Assembly: GCA_024711205.1 (NCBI GenBank)
Contig: JANJTH010000234.1
Span: forward strand, 1-39,521
DNA length: 39,521 nucleotides
Direction of reading: 5' to 3'
Origin: Planctomycetota bacterium
GTDB lineage: Bacteria; Planctomycetota; J058
The stretch's first letter is position 1. Each line of letters begins with the position of its first letter. A model generated the notes under the pieces. It had not been told where the DNA came from. It did no database searches and saw nothing but the letters and a program-made list of their open reading frames with translations. The translations under genes were made by a program, and so were the position numbers. Positions 26,801 through 36,900 of the stretch are shown piece after piece.

Positions 26801-27680
26801 CTTCCTGGAGTCAGCGACGCTTTGCGACGAGGCGGCTGGAGCTCGGCGCCGGTTCGAGCGCCTCCTCGGCGAAACGACCGTGCAGGAGCTGCAGCCACTG
26901 CGGCCAAGGACCGTCGTGGCTGTCGGAGACCAGCCCGTCCTTCTCGCCTCGGTCTACACGGATGGGCTCGAGGTCGGGGCCGCGCTTCACGGACCGCGAC
27001 TGCCGGGTGGCCTCGTGCTCGTCGGCCAGCAGGTGCCTGGTCCTGGAGAAGTGAGAATTGAGCTCCAGCGTGACGGAGGGGTCATCGCGCGTATCGCCGA
27101 GCAAGACATCCGCGCCGAGGGCCTCCGCATGGATCTGCAGCAAGCCTTTCCAACCAGCAGATTCGCCTGCTGGGCCGAGGCCTGGCGGCCCGCTTTCGAG
27201 GCCGTGAGCGATGGCTCGAGGCCTGAGCTCGCCGCGCTCGGTGGCGGCGTGAGCTCCGTTGCTGGCGGCTTGCTCGATGCGGACCGCCTCGTCATCGCGG
27301 TCCGCGAGGCGCTCGAGGGCGTGGGTCGTCTCGGCGCCAAGGAACGGAAGGCGCTCGAGGTCCAACTCGGCAACGCCACGAAGCTCCTGGAGCGAGGGCT
27401 CCAGCTGAACGCGAGCCGTCTGCCTCGCGCGTTCGCCGTGGCCATCCGCCGTCGCCAGCGACCCGAGGCCAGCCGGTTCTGGCTCATGCACCTGCCGTTC
27501 GCCTCGCTCGCCGCCGCGACCATGCAGCGCCTGTTGGCGCGGCGCGAGGCGCAGGACGTCGGCATCCGTCCTCTGCAGTTGGCCGAGCTGGCGCGCGCGC
27601 TGGCCGGGATCGCTCCTACTCTGCAAGAGCGGGACCTCTGCCTCGCCGAGCTCGCGCTCGCGTGGTTCCGGGAGACCTGA
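23841..27680 (+). CDS. druH: DruH-like large protein of a Druantia type III-like system
   Basis: About 1279 aa of unrecognised domain content directly upstream of a DruE-like helicase; ATG at 23841 after AACGGAGTAGGTGGG; call rests mainly on size and gene neighbourhood. Confidence 0.6.
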   Translation: MRRVTGRELIDIELELANACRELELLCELDLDERDTDHLASGIRRLIEAMGPGRATDHLAEKWSHVLAAYLVFEGLRGYSQGDFWSAVCAKTGLPGPNYAWRWGAVFRQVLEKHRLPTFDESGGNVHITPILLHGGIPAYCLADFVREFVIPGVTRPEFAGLRAGDLLASWRDSARMERGDRPIRRFLQHGGRGAEDFLDRSLDLVRAVLSGQDARPADHGLPDKFGQVVTETLESTKTRGLSYGGGALGATRRLAPRLVLDAWGVGLTLHLPEQAIDGQAARWEITIDGQDPLRHAPRAWRAQGGLHLESESIRPAAPFRHLRVQLVVDDEPCGAPWTIEGLTPEQPLLAFDEERLERIATRRLEPRPAWFVVPRDARLEGGRPLCGPARLPGAWGELEARCLDLSEVTRLRFGHGGRTLDIPVLEESAFVRLDGPVLDSVSSAQRGAVFTGGPVKARFGGVRGRAALRLLPDSGASLASPLTLEPEGSSSSGEHALDLDALGLEGAFGSFVAVVRGALGHSCRVAFAIVPGLSIEFGTTGAPHAILRCPDVLLRVEDGGWLEPARGGQRLVFTPERREAIVVASRGANSVSLRVPNPAPRWALVGMEEETEVIAWHTRALETDRERLELAQAPAVVVEWPVDRGSEPRLVLERAGETVQVLEAARTGRVARFELVPARANLERRQGGFARLVLQPGGHEVVRVRSAWSPRNVQVEAYVEGETTRVVASWSSDDALPGRELALFDLQRPWRSPLALSIPDADTSRCGVDLPHAALPGGPTRAWLRLRDPWAADPQPWDVPAPGSRGVCDFVAPPSSASEQVEDGALACIERALASPNARAALTALGGLGCVPVDAFSRVVELLTVLIRYPSTDTVHQRVRERLQELVQADHRPFLVALARLGERMPVDALRTLARGQDLGQRIAGRHRTPFVRNPAGDKQLLEASDELTADEVVELLKKPEAPVEGERLSDGELDALGRISPALVVFLESATLCDEAAGARRRFERLLGETTVQELQPLRPRTVVAVGDQPVLLASVYTDGLEVGAALHGPRLPGGLVLVGQQVPGPGEVRIELQRDGGVIARIAEQDIRAEGLRMDLQQAFPTSRFACWAEAWRPAFEAVSDGSRPELAALGGGVSSVAGGLLDADRLVIAVREALEGVGRLGAKERKALEVQLGNATKLLERGLQLNASRLPRAFAVAIRRRQRPEASRFWLMHLPFASLAAATMQRLLARREAQDVGIRPLQLAELARALAGIAPTLQERDLCLAELALAWFRET

Positions 27681-27682
27681 CC

Positions 27683-30600
27683 ATGACACGCACCCTTCAC
27701 CCCATCGAGTCCTTCGCTGCGGTCAGGGACGAGTATCTGCGCTACCTGCGGAGCTTCTTCCGGTTCCGCGACCCGAAACTCGAGGCGCAGTTCGGCCGGG
27801 AGATCTCTACGCCGGGGCGCCTCGTGCGCGGACCTCTCCTCGAGTCGGTGCCGCCGTTCGTGCTTGGCCCCTCGATCCGCGACCTGGTCGAGGAGGGCGT
27901 GCTCTCGGCCGGCTTCGAGCGGCTCTGCGCGCGAGCTGGCACAGAGCTCCCCTATGACCGCCCTCTCTATGCTCACCAGGCGCGCGCAATCCGACTCGCC
28001 GTCGGCGAGGGCCGGAACGTCGTGGTCGCCACCGGAACTGGCAGCGGCAAGACCGAGTCCTTCGTGCTGCCGATCCTTGACCGCCTTCTTCGGGAGGAGG
28101 AGGAAGGGAGGCTCGGGCCCGGAGTGCGAGCTCTGCTGCTCTACCCGATGAACGCGCTCGCGAACGACCAGGTGAAGCGCCTCCGGAGGATCCTCTCCAG
28201 GTATCCGTCGATCACCTTTGGTCGGTACACGGGCCAGACCGAGGACGAGCCGCGCAGGGCCCGCGCGGAGTTCCGGAAGGTCAACCCAGGAGAGGAGGAG
28301 CTCGAGCACGAGCTCAAGAGTCGCGAGGAGATGCAGGCCACCCCGCCTCACATCTTGCTCACGAACTACGCCATGCTCGAGTATCTGCTGCTGCGCCCAC
28401 AGGACATCTCGCTGTTTGAAGGCCCGTCGACCGGGACGTGGGCCGACGTGGTGATCGACGAGGCCCACGTCTATGACGGCGCGAACGGCGCCGAGGTCGC
28501 GATGCTCCTGCGGCGAGTCCGCGACCGGGTCGCTCGAGGACGGAGCCTCCGCTGCTTCGCCACGAGCGCGACGCTCGGCTCGGGAAACTCGGCCCGCGAC
28601 GCCGCCGCGGGGTTTGCACGCACGCTCTTCGATCATCCCTTCGAGGCGACCGACGTCGTCCACGCAGAGCGGATCGAGTTGCCCGTCTTGGCACCGACCG
28701 ACGCCTGGAGACCGGCGCCCTCGTTGTATGGAGCCCTCGGCACCGCGCTGGAGAATGATGCGTCGAGAGACGAGTTGGGAGCGATCTGTACCCGTCACGG
28801 CGTGCCTGCCGCAGTCGTGGACGCTGCGCGCCGGCGTCGAGCCGTCGACGCGGCTCCGGCCTCCACGCCCGTCGCGACGACACCGGACGACCCTTGGGGG
28901 CTTGGCGGGTCCGCGCCGTCGCGGGTCGCGGCGGCCGTGAGAGCACCTCGGGACGACGTCTCGGGCTTCCTCTACGACGTGCTCGTCGGTGACGCGAACC
29001 TCGCGACGCTGCGCCGTCTCCTCAAGGAGGGCGGCCCGACGCTCGTAACCGAGCTCGTCGGCGCGGTGCTCGGGGAAGGCGACGAACGAGGACAACTCGA
29101 GGAGCTGGTCCAACTCGTGAGGCTGGCTGCCATGGCGAGGAAGGACCCGCGCTCCATGGCCCTCTTGCCCGCGAGGTACCACGTTTTCTGCAGGGCGATC
29201 GACGGTGTCTTCGTGTCCTTGGTCGAGGAACCCCTCGTGGAGCTCGGCACTGGTCGCCGGCTGTTCCTTGATCGGTGCGATCGGCATGAGCTTCGTGGCC
29301 AGTCGGTCCGGGTCTTCGAGCTCGCAGCGTGTCGCCGGTGCGGGCTCGAGCTCGTGTTCGGCTACCTCCGACCCACCGAGCCTCAGACACGGGAGCTCGT
29401 CCAGCTCAGCCCGGCCGAGCGCGAGGCCGCGGCGACCACGGCCACGCCGCTCGAGCCAGCGTACTTCGCCCTCGGGGTCGACGAGCCGGCTCCGCTCGAC
29501 GAGGACGGCGAGGTGCTGCAGCCGGAGCCGACACCCGAGCCGGCCCCGCCACCAGAGAAGCCCGCAGCCGACGGCAAGCCGGACGTGCCGGAGGGTGGCC
29601 CTCGCCGCCGCGCGCCGAGGGAGGGCGCACCGAAGGCTGTCCAACCCGACGCGTATCGACTCTGCGCTGCCTGTGGAGCGGTGGAGGAGGCCTCACCGCT
29701 GGCAGGTTCCTGCCGGTGCGAGCGACCGTCATGGCTGCCCGTCCGTCGCGCGGCGACCTCGCGTACCGACGAGCTCAAGTGCTGTCCTGGGTGCGGCGGC
29801 AGCTCGGTGGGTGGCGAGTCTCATCTGCGTTTCCTCACAGGTCAGGACGCGCCGGTCGCCGTCATTGCCGCGGCGCTCTACCACCAGCTCCCAGCCCTCG
29901 ACGCCACGCCGTCGGGTGGACGCAAGCTCCTGTGCTTCGCCGACAGCCGGCAGGACGCAGCGTTCTTCGCTCCTTATCTGGAGAGGAGCTACGGCACGCT
30001 GTTGCAGCGGCGGCTGATCGCCATCGCCCTCGAGCAATGCCGTGGCGCGGTGAACTTCGAGACGCTGGCGGACCAGGTTCGCCGGGCCGGCGAAACGAAG
30101 GGGGTCTTCCAGGCCGGCGCGACTCAGGCCGAACGGCAGACCGAGGCGCGACGCTGGCTCATGCGCGAGCTCCTGTCGCTCGATCGCGACATCGGCCTCC
30201 TTGGCCGAGGGATCCTCCACGTCGACGTGGAAGAAGTCCCGCCACTCCCCCGGCCCATTCTCGACGCGTGGAAGCTCGATGACGCGCAGGGGACCCAGCT
30301 CGTGAAGGCTCTGCTGACGAGCCTCGTCCCGCAGCATGCCATCGAGTTCCCGGTGGGCGTGCAGCCCACACACGAGGACTTCGAGCCGAGGAACTTCGAG
30401 ACGTTCGTTCGGGACCAGGGCTCCGATCGCATGAAGCGGATCCTGAGCTGGGTCCCGGCCACCCCGACCGGCAACAACCGCCGCCTCGACTACCTGCGCC
30501 GCGTTCTCGAGCGCAGCAAGGGTCGTCCGGCGGGAGTAGACCTCGTCTTCGATCTGCGCCGGCTGTTCGAGTGGGCCACCAAGGTGGCCCGCCTGCTCGT

Positions 30601-33600
30601 GCCCAAGACGATCCCGAACGAGGGCGAGGTCTTCCAGGTCCCGCTGTCGAGGCTGGCGTTCGAGTCGACAGCGGCCCGCGACCTCCGGCTCTGGCGCTGT
30701 GACCGCTGCCAGCTCGTCACGTCCTTCTGCTGCGCTGGGGCCTGTCCCGGCTACCGCTGCACGGGAGCTCTCGCGCTGGCCGAGTTCCCCGAGGACGACC
30801 ACTACCGGCGCTACTACCGAGGCACCGAGCCCGTTCCCATGCGGGTCATGGAGCACACTGCGCAGCTGGCCACGACCGAAGCCGCGAAGGTCCAGTCCGA
30901 CTTCGTCGCCGGCGAAGTGAATGTTCTCTCGTGCTCGACGACGTTCGAGCTGGGCGTTGACGTGGGCGAGCTGCAGGCGGTGCTGCTGCGCAACGTACCG
31001 CCGACGACGGCGAACTACGTGCAGCGCGCCGGGCGCGCTGGTCGCCGGACCGACTCCGCCGCCTTCTGCGTGACGTACGTCCAGCGCAGGTCGCACGACC
31101 TGGCACACTACGCGCGGCCCGAGCGCCTCGTGGGCGGCGAGATCCGAGCGCCTCGGGTGAAGCTCGCCAATGCCAAGATCGCGCGGCGACACCTCCACTC
31201 CATCGTGCTCGCCCACTTCTTTCGAACGCGCGCGCCGGACTCGGTCGGCAAGTGCGAGGACTTCTTCGCCGCCGATGGCGCAAAGACCAGCGCCGTCGAC
31301 TCGCTCGGCGAGCTTCTCCGCGCGCGCCCACCTGAGCTCGCCGAGTCGCTCCGCCGGTGCCTTCCTCCCGCGTTGCACGACGAACTCGGCCTCGATGGTT
31401 GGACGTGGGAGCTCCACCTGCTCGGCGAAGCGGGGCTCCTTCAGTGCGCGCGTGAGGAGTATGAGCAGGAGGTGAGCCAGTTCCGCACCATGCGCGAGGA
31501 GGCGAAGACCGAGAACAAGCTCATGCGGGCCAATCAGCTCCAGGAGTACCTCAACACGATCCAGCGTCGAGAGCTCCTCGGCTACCTCGCCTCCCGGGGA
31601 GTCCTGCCGAAGTACGGCTTCCCGGTCGACGTGGTGCCGCTCAAGCTGTACGGGCACCGCGAGGCGGCGCGCCGTCTCGAGCTCGAGCGGGATCTGTCGT
31701 TGGCGATCTCGGAGTACGCACCCGGCTCCTCGGTCGTGGCTGGCGGTCGTCTCTGGACGAGCCGCGCGGTCGCGCTGCGACGGGACCGGAAGCTCCCGCC
31801 GAGCGACTACTCCGAGTGCCGCTGCGGCTGGTTCCGGCGGTGGACCGGCAACGCGACCGAAGGCGCCCGCCCGGTGGAGTGCCCTCGCTGCAGGAGCGAC
31901 AAGCTGATTCACGGGAGCTACGTCGTTCCAGAGTTCGGCTTCGCGACCCTTGCCGACGACGAGCCGCGGGCCCCTGGGGCGTCACGACCGATGCGGGTCT
32001 GGGCGTCGCGGGTGCACTTCGTTTGCGACGACACAACGGATCATGAAGTGGTGCTCGGTGACGGCGAGCGACGTCGGACCGTGAGCATCGCCCGGCGTGC
32101 CCGCGGCGAGCTGGTGCTCGTCAACGCAGGACGCGCGAGTGTCGGCTACTGGATCTGCGATTACTGTGGCTTCGGCGAGCATGTCGCCAGCTCCGCCAAG
32201 CCGCCGAAGGATCACAAGCGCCCCTGGGGCAGCAAGTGCAAGGGCTTCTTTGAGCGGCCGCGCGCGCTCGGCCATGCGTTCCTCACCGATGTGTGCGAGC
32301 TCCGCTTTCCTGGCGCCGCGGCGACGACGGACACGAGGTTCTGGTCCAGCCTCCTCTATGCGGTTGTGGAGGGTGCGGCGAGCGCCCTCGAGCTACGCCG
32401 CGACGACATCGATGGGTGTCTCCACGCACTTGACGCCGATGAACCTTCGGTCGTCCTCTTCGACACCGTGCCCGGTGGGGCCGGCTTCGTCGAGCTGCTG
32501 CGCGAGCCCGAAGCGCTCGAGGCGGTCCTTCGTGCTGCATTCACTCGGGTAGAGGACTGCTCGTGCGCGGAGGACACGAGTTGCTACGAGTGCCTACGGG
32601 GCTACCGGAACCAGTGGTGTCACGACCAGCTCGTGCGCGGCCCGGTCCGGGCGTACCTGGAGGAGCTGCTGTCCGCGGTCTCCGGTGCACGCATGCACAT
32701 TCAGCCGGTCCCGGCGGTCGACCCCGGCCGCTGGCTGGCACGGGAGGTCCTTGCCGCCCGCAGCGTGGAGCTCGCCGTGCGAGGGTTTGGCTTTTCGAGC
32801 GAGCTCGACGCCGCTGCGCTCGGCCTGGCGCAGGACTGGTGGGAGATCATGGGCCAGGCAGCCCAGCGAGGCGCCAACGTTCGCCTCATGATCGGGGTCC
32901 CCAATCGGCCCTCGATCACGCGTCGACCGGACGACGGCCGGACGCTGACCGAGCTGCGTGCACTGGCCGAGCGAGGCGTGGACGTGCGACCGCTCGGACC
33001 GCGCGCGTCTCGCCCGGACTGGGACATGGCGCTCGTATGCGGAGACGGAACGACTGCGCGCCGCCGCTTGGTGCGGCTGCGCCGCACCACGGACGACCGC
33101 GAACTGGTCTTCCTTCCGGCCATGTTGCGCGGGGCTGCGCTCGAGACGTCCCTTCACCCAGAGGTGGTCGCTAGCGGGGTCGCCGAGCTGTCCCAGTTGC
33201 TCAGCAGCGTCCAGCGGCTCTCGGCGTCCGATCCGCGGCTGGACCTGACCGGGGCTCAGGTGCGCAGGATCGAGAGGGGCGAGCGAGGGTCCATCGGTAG
33301 CTACTTCCGGGAGTATCTGAACGCGGAGGTCACGGCAGTCGAACTTCTCGACCCGTACGTGCGTCGCCCGGAGCAGTTCGTGAACCTGCGGCGACTCGTC
33401 GAGGAGCTGAGTCAGGTCGCCGGGCGGGCTCTCGAGGTCCGCCTCACGACGACCGCTCCCCCTTCCGAGCGCGAGGCGGAGGTTCAAGTCCAGGCCGCTG
33501 AGGTCGAGCAGCTTCGAGCCTGGGCGCAGGATCGACAAACGAACCTGCGAATCGACCTGCGACAGGATCGCGCGTTCCATGACCGTGAGGTTCGCCTCAT

Positions 33601-33733
33601 CGAGCCAGCGACCGACTCTCGGACGGTCGTTCTGATTGGCCGTGGCCTTGACACGTGGACGGACACCAGACGAGCGCGCGACGCCCTCTCGAGGGAGACC
33701 TACCTCGCGGCATTCCGAGAGCCACTCGTTTGA
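27683..33733 (+). CDS. druE: DruE-like DEAD/DEAH helicase with DUF1998 and C-terminal PLD-like/MIT_C-like region
   Basis: VVATGTGSGKTESFVLPILD, LLLYPMNALANDQ, VVIDEAHVYDG, CFATSATLGSG, ANYVQRAGRAGRRTDSAAF; DUF1998-like Cys motif CSCAEDTSCYECLRGYRNQWCHDQLVRG; ATG at 27683, 2016 aa. Confidence 0.75.
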   Translation: MTRTLHPIESFAAVRDEYLRYLRSFFRFRDPKLEAQFGREISTPGRLVRGPLLESVPPFVLGPSIRDLVEEGVLSAGFERLCARAGTELPYDRPLYAHQARAIRLAVGEGRNVVVATGTGSGKTESFVLPILDRLLREEEEGRLGPGVRALLLYPMNALANDQVKRLRRILSRYPSITFGRYTGQTEDEPRRARAEFRKVNPGEEELEHELKSREEMQATPPHILLTNYAMLEYLLLRPQDISLFEGPSTGTWADVVIDEAHVYDGANGAEVAMLLRRVRDRVARGRSLRCFATSATLGSGNSARDAAAGFARTLFDHPFEATDVVHAERIELPVLAPTDAWRPAPSLYGALGTALENDASRDELGAICTRHGVPAAVVDAARRRRAVDAAPASTPVATTPDDPWGLGGSAPSRVAAAVRAPRDDVSGFLYDVLVGDANLATLRRLLKEGGPTLVTELVGAVLGEGDERGQLEELVQLVRLAAMARKDPRSMALLPARYHVFCRAIDGVFVSLVEEPLVELGTGRRLFLDRCDRHELRGQSVRVFELAACRRCGLELVFGYLRPTEPQTRELVQLSPAEREAAATTATPLEPAYFALGVDEPAPLDEDGEVLQPEPTPEPAPPPEKPAADGKPDVPEGGPRRRAPREGAPKAVQPDAYRLCAACGAVEEASPLAGSCRCERPSWLPVRRAATSRTDELKCCPGCGGSSVGGESHLRFLTGQDAPVAVIAAALYHQLPALDATPSGGRKLLCFADSRQDAAFFAPYLERSYGTLLQRRLIAIALEQCRGAVNFETLADQVRRAGETKGVFQAGATQAERQTEARRWLMRELLSLDRDIGLLGRGILHVDVEEVPPLPRPILDAWKLDDAQGTQLVKALLTSLVPQHAIEFPVGVQPTHEDFEPRNFETFVRDQGSDRMKRILSWVPATPTGNNRRLDYLRRVLERSKGRPAGVDLVFDLRRLFEWATKVARLLVPKTIPNEGEVFQVPLSRLAFESTAARDLRLWRCDRCQLVTSFCCAGACPGYRCTGALALAEFPEDDHYRRYYRGTEPVPMRVMEHTAQLATTEAAKVQSDFVAGEVNVLSCSTTFELGVDVGELQAVLLRNVPPTTANYVQRAGRAGRRTDSAAFCVTYVQRRSHDLAHYARPERLVGGEIRAPRVKLANAKIARRHLHSIVLAHFFRTRAPDSVGKCEDFFAADGAKTSAVDSLGELLRARPPELAESLRRCLPPALHDELGLDGWTWELHLLGEAGLLQCAREEYEQEVSQFRTMREEAKTENKLMRANQLQEYLNTIQRRELLGYLASRGVLPKYGFPVDVVPLKLYGHREAARRLELERDLSLAISEYAPGSSVVAGGRLWTSRAVALRRDRKLPPSDYSECRCGWFRRWTGNATEGARPVECPRCRSDKLIHGSYVVPEFGFATLADDEPRAPGASRPMRVWASRVHFVCDDTTDHEVVLGDGERRRTVSIARRARGELVLVNAGRASVGYWICDYCGFGEHVASSAKPPKDHKRPWGSKCKGFFERPRALGHAFLTDVCELRFPGAAATTDTRFWSSLLYAVVEGAASALELRRDDIDGCLHALDADEPSVVLFDTVPGGAGFVELLREPEALEAVLRAAFTRVEDCSCAEDTSCYECLRGYRNQWCHDQLVRGPVRAYLEELLSAVSGARMHIQPVPAVDPGRWLAREVLAARSVELAVRGFGFSSELDAAALGLAQDWWEIMGQAAQRGANVRLMIGVPNRPSITRRPDDGRTLTELRALAERGVDVRPLGPRASRPDWDMALVCGDGTTARRRLVRLRRTTDDRELVFLPAMLRGAALETSLHPEVVASGVAELSQLLSSVQRLSASDPRLDLTGAQVRRIERGERGSIGSYFREYLNAEVTAVELLDPYVRRPEQFVNLRRLVEELSQVAGRALEVRLTTTAPPSEREAEVQVQAAEVEQLRAWAQDRQTNLRIDLRQDRAFHDREVRLIEPATDSRTVVLIGRGLDTWTDTRRARDALSRETYLAAFREPLV

Positions 33734-33903
33734 TGTCAACTAGAATTTCCGGGGGACGACAATTCGAGCTCCTGGGCCCCAACTCTCGACGGGTCAGGCG
33801 CTTGCTGCTCAAGATCTTCGCCGGTTCCCTGATCGGCGTCGGGCTCCTTCTCCTTGCGCCGGGCGTGGGCTTCCTCGGCGCGGCACCTGTCCCCCGAGGG
33901 TAA
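33733..33903 (+). CDS. Possible 56-aa single-pass membrane peptide coupled to the druE-like gene
   Basis: TGATG overlap with the druE-like stop; MSTRISGGRQFELLGPNSRRVRRLLLKIFAGSLIGVGLLLLAPGVGFLGAAPVPRG has one hydrophobic stretch. Confidence 0.3.
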   Translation: MSTRISGGRQFELLGPNSRRVRRLLLKIFAGSLIGVGLLLLAPGVGFLGAAPVPRG

Positions 33904-33965
33904 CTGTCGACGTTGAACTCGAGGATCCGGGCGTGGTGGACCTCCCGTGGGCGTCGCCGACCTCC

Positions 33966-36900
33966 TCAGTCGCCTTGCTGGCCGAGGTGACGCGTGACGC
34001 CGGCCACGCCCGTCCGTGCGCCCCCGAGCCCGCGAGTGAGACGCGAATTGCGTGCGGCGGGCCGGCCGCTGGAATCAGGCGGAATCGGACCACCGACCAC
34101 ACGCCCCTCTGTGGTCGTGCCCGCCCACCTGGTGACGACCGAAGCGGCACCTCCCGCCGCCGTTACGAGGCCCTCGAGCCAGGAAGGTTCCTCGTCCTGG
34201 TCGTGCGCGCCGTAGGTCCCCAGGTGGTTCAGCACACGGAAGCTCCGTTGAACGGCCTCGGGGATTCGCCGGTCCTGACGTGGTCCCCTGGACCAGGCAG
34301 CGAGCGCGTCGAGGCGCGGCTGGAGATCCTTGCCGTCGCTCCTGCTGGCCTGCTCCGGTGAGGTCCACCGCTCCTCGGCCAGCCTTACAGCTCGCTCGAG
34401 CATGATTCGATACTGCTGCAGGGCCTGCTTCCATTCGCGCTTGCGAGCGTGCCGCTTCGCCTCCCTCTCTGCCCCCACGACCTCCTTCTGAACCGCGACG
34501 CAGCGTCGCCGGCGCTCCTCAGGGTCGAACCATGTCGGGTTTCGCGCTCGGAGGATGTCTCGACGCTCTGCCTCGGTGATCTGGCCTGATCGAGCCAAGG
34601 TCGTGAGAAGCGCGTTGAATTCGCCAGGCTTCAGGAGCGCGATCTCACCCTCGACCAGCTTCGGAAGCGCATCCCGCGGGATCCGGTGGACCCGTCGGAG
34701 GTCGAGCGACCAGGCACCTGGGCCGCCCTTGGCGACTTCGCGGAGCAGGGCCTTCTTGCTGCGAGCCTCGAGCCCCATGGGGTAGGCCATGACGGCGTCC
34801 TTGCTGTCCCAGAGGATCAGAATCACCTCGGGAATTCCCGGGAAGACGACGTCGCGACCGCGCAGCAAGTCACCCCGAGGCCTTCGAAGGTCGGGCAACG
34901 TCGCCTTGAGAAGATGCCCCGGACCGTAACGGACGTCCTCGCTCGGCCCTTTCCGGTCCAGGCCAGGGTTCGGTGCCGACGCCTCGCGTTCAGAGCGCCG
35001 CTGTGCTTGCTCGAGGCCCCGCTCCGCCTCGAGCACGTCCTCGTCGAGGAACCCACTCGGCCAAGTCGTCGGCTCGCCCCGCTCCGTCAACTCGACACGT
35101 GTCAAGGTCGCAGACGCGGCCACTCCCTCGCTCCCTTCGTGGAGCTCCGTGAAGTAGACGCCAACCCGCTCCGCGCACAGTTCGCCTGCGCCGACGGCCC
35201 GGCAGATCCGCCGCACGACGAGGTCGGATTGGGTCTCGAGCAGGATGGACTTCCCGGCACGCACGTGCTCCAGCAGGTGCTCGATCAGTCGCACCTGCAG
35301 GGCCGGGTGGAGGTGCACCTCCGGATTCTCCAGGACGAGCGTCTCCCCTGGCTGGGCGACCGTGGCCTGAAGAACGATCGGATAGAGGTGATGCCAGCCC
35401 GTGCTCATTTCAAGCGGGACGGCGCGCTCCGCCGCCGGGAACGCGGGGGAACTGAACCGTCGCTGGTGTTCCTCCCCCAAGCCGATTGACCCTCTGTACG
35501 GCCAGAGCATCCGCCGTTGTGTATCGAGCGGCCCTGGGTCGAGTTGCACTGCGCTGGGGCCCGGGACGGTCGCGCGCGAGGGTGACCGGGTCAACGACCC
35601 GATCACTTGATCCATGACGTCGGCGAGCGAGTTGGTGCTGCGTTGAAAGTGTATCGCCGCAATACTTGTCAGGTCGAGGAGCAGGAGCTCGTTCCGCCGT
35701 CGGAGGTCGGCCGGCTCCAACTTGGTGCCCGCGCACGAGAGAAGGAAAGCAAGCTCGGAACGCCGGGACAAGGACAGTCCCCTGCCGCGGCTTAAGAGCC
35801 GGGCCGGACTGGGGACGAGGTCCCTGTGCTCTACCCAATGCCGGACGCAGCCTCGCGTGAGCTGGGCCAGCTCCGTCATGCCGTGGAGCTCCTTCAGCAA
35901 GGCGGCGAGGCTCTCATGCCACTGATTCGCAACTTTGCTCTTCACCCCTCTGCTGTAAGAGAGCGGCTGGAAGTACCCGTAGTCGGACCTGGACCTCAGC
36001 GCATGATCGAGTTCGGGCAGGATGCGCCTGCCCAGCTCTTCCCAGGGGTCGCGGACAGGTTCGGGCAGCAGCGCGAGCCAGCGTGCCTGCTCTTCCGCCG
36101 AGATGCAGTCCGACGGGAACAAGACATGACGGCTCAACGCGAGCGCCTGTTCGTCCGAGAACTCGAGTCGCTTGGCGTGCGCCGCGAACGGGGGCTCGAG
36201 CGGACGAGTGTAATCGAATCCGATCGCTGACAGGACCTTCAGGGTTCGCTCCCCGCGAACACCTACGTGACGTCGAGAGACGTTCGGCGCGAGGCTGATC
36301 TTCGTCTCGACCGCGCTACGGGAGATCGCAGAGATCTCTCGGATCGACCCGACATGGAAGGAGCTGTCCACCACGGGGCAGAGCGTGCTTCGAAGACGCG
36401 AGGTCAGCGCGCGGACGAGCGGATCCCGGAACACGGGCCCATGCGCCTCACGGGAGCATGAGTGGCGTGCGAGGTCGCTCCCGGCAGGGCACTTGAATGT
36501 CACCTCGGCCTTTGCAGCAGGTGAGTCCGTGTTGCCCGAGTGGTTCAAGCGTGCCGCGAGGGTCCCTGCTCCGTGGAGCGTCATGGCGCACTCGGTCGAG
36601 CGTAAGGTCCCGGCGTCGAAGTGGCGACTGTATGTGTAGCTCGTGCGGACGGTGAAGGTGAAGCGGGCGCCCTTCGGCGCCTTCCCTCGCCAGAGCCACG
36701 CGTCGAAGTCCGGAGTGACCGTGGGGGCGGATTTGGGGCGGGACAGTTCGCCACAGTCCAGATCGGCCAGCAAGACGAACTCGAACTGGATCTCTCCAGG
36801 CTTCTCCGCCCCCTCCAGCGTGCGATCCCGCGAGACGAGATGGCCCATGTCGTAGTCGCGCTCCCTCCCGACCCGTAGCCACTCCCTCCGCACGATGGGA

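Noticed and set aside
26987-29644. 885-aa minus-strand ORF antisense to the druH/druE-like genes
   Set aside because: Composition of a shadow ORF and no motif, while the opposite strand encodes helicase motifs.
29729-31912. 727-aa minus-strand ORF antisense to the druE-like gene
   Set aside because: Antisense to DUF1998/helicase motifs; no recognisable domain.
27683-33733. DISARM (DrmA/DrmB/DrmC) as an alternative assignment
   Set aside because: DUF1998 and PLD-like features overlap with DISARM, but these are separate genes there and a methyltransferase is expected; a single 2016-aa helicase after one large ORF fits Druantia type III better. Not fully excluded without HMMs.
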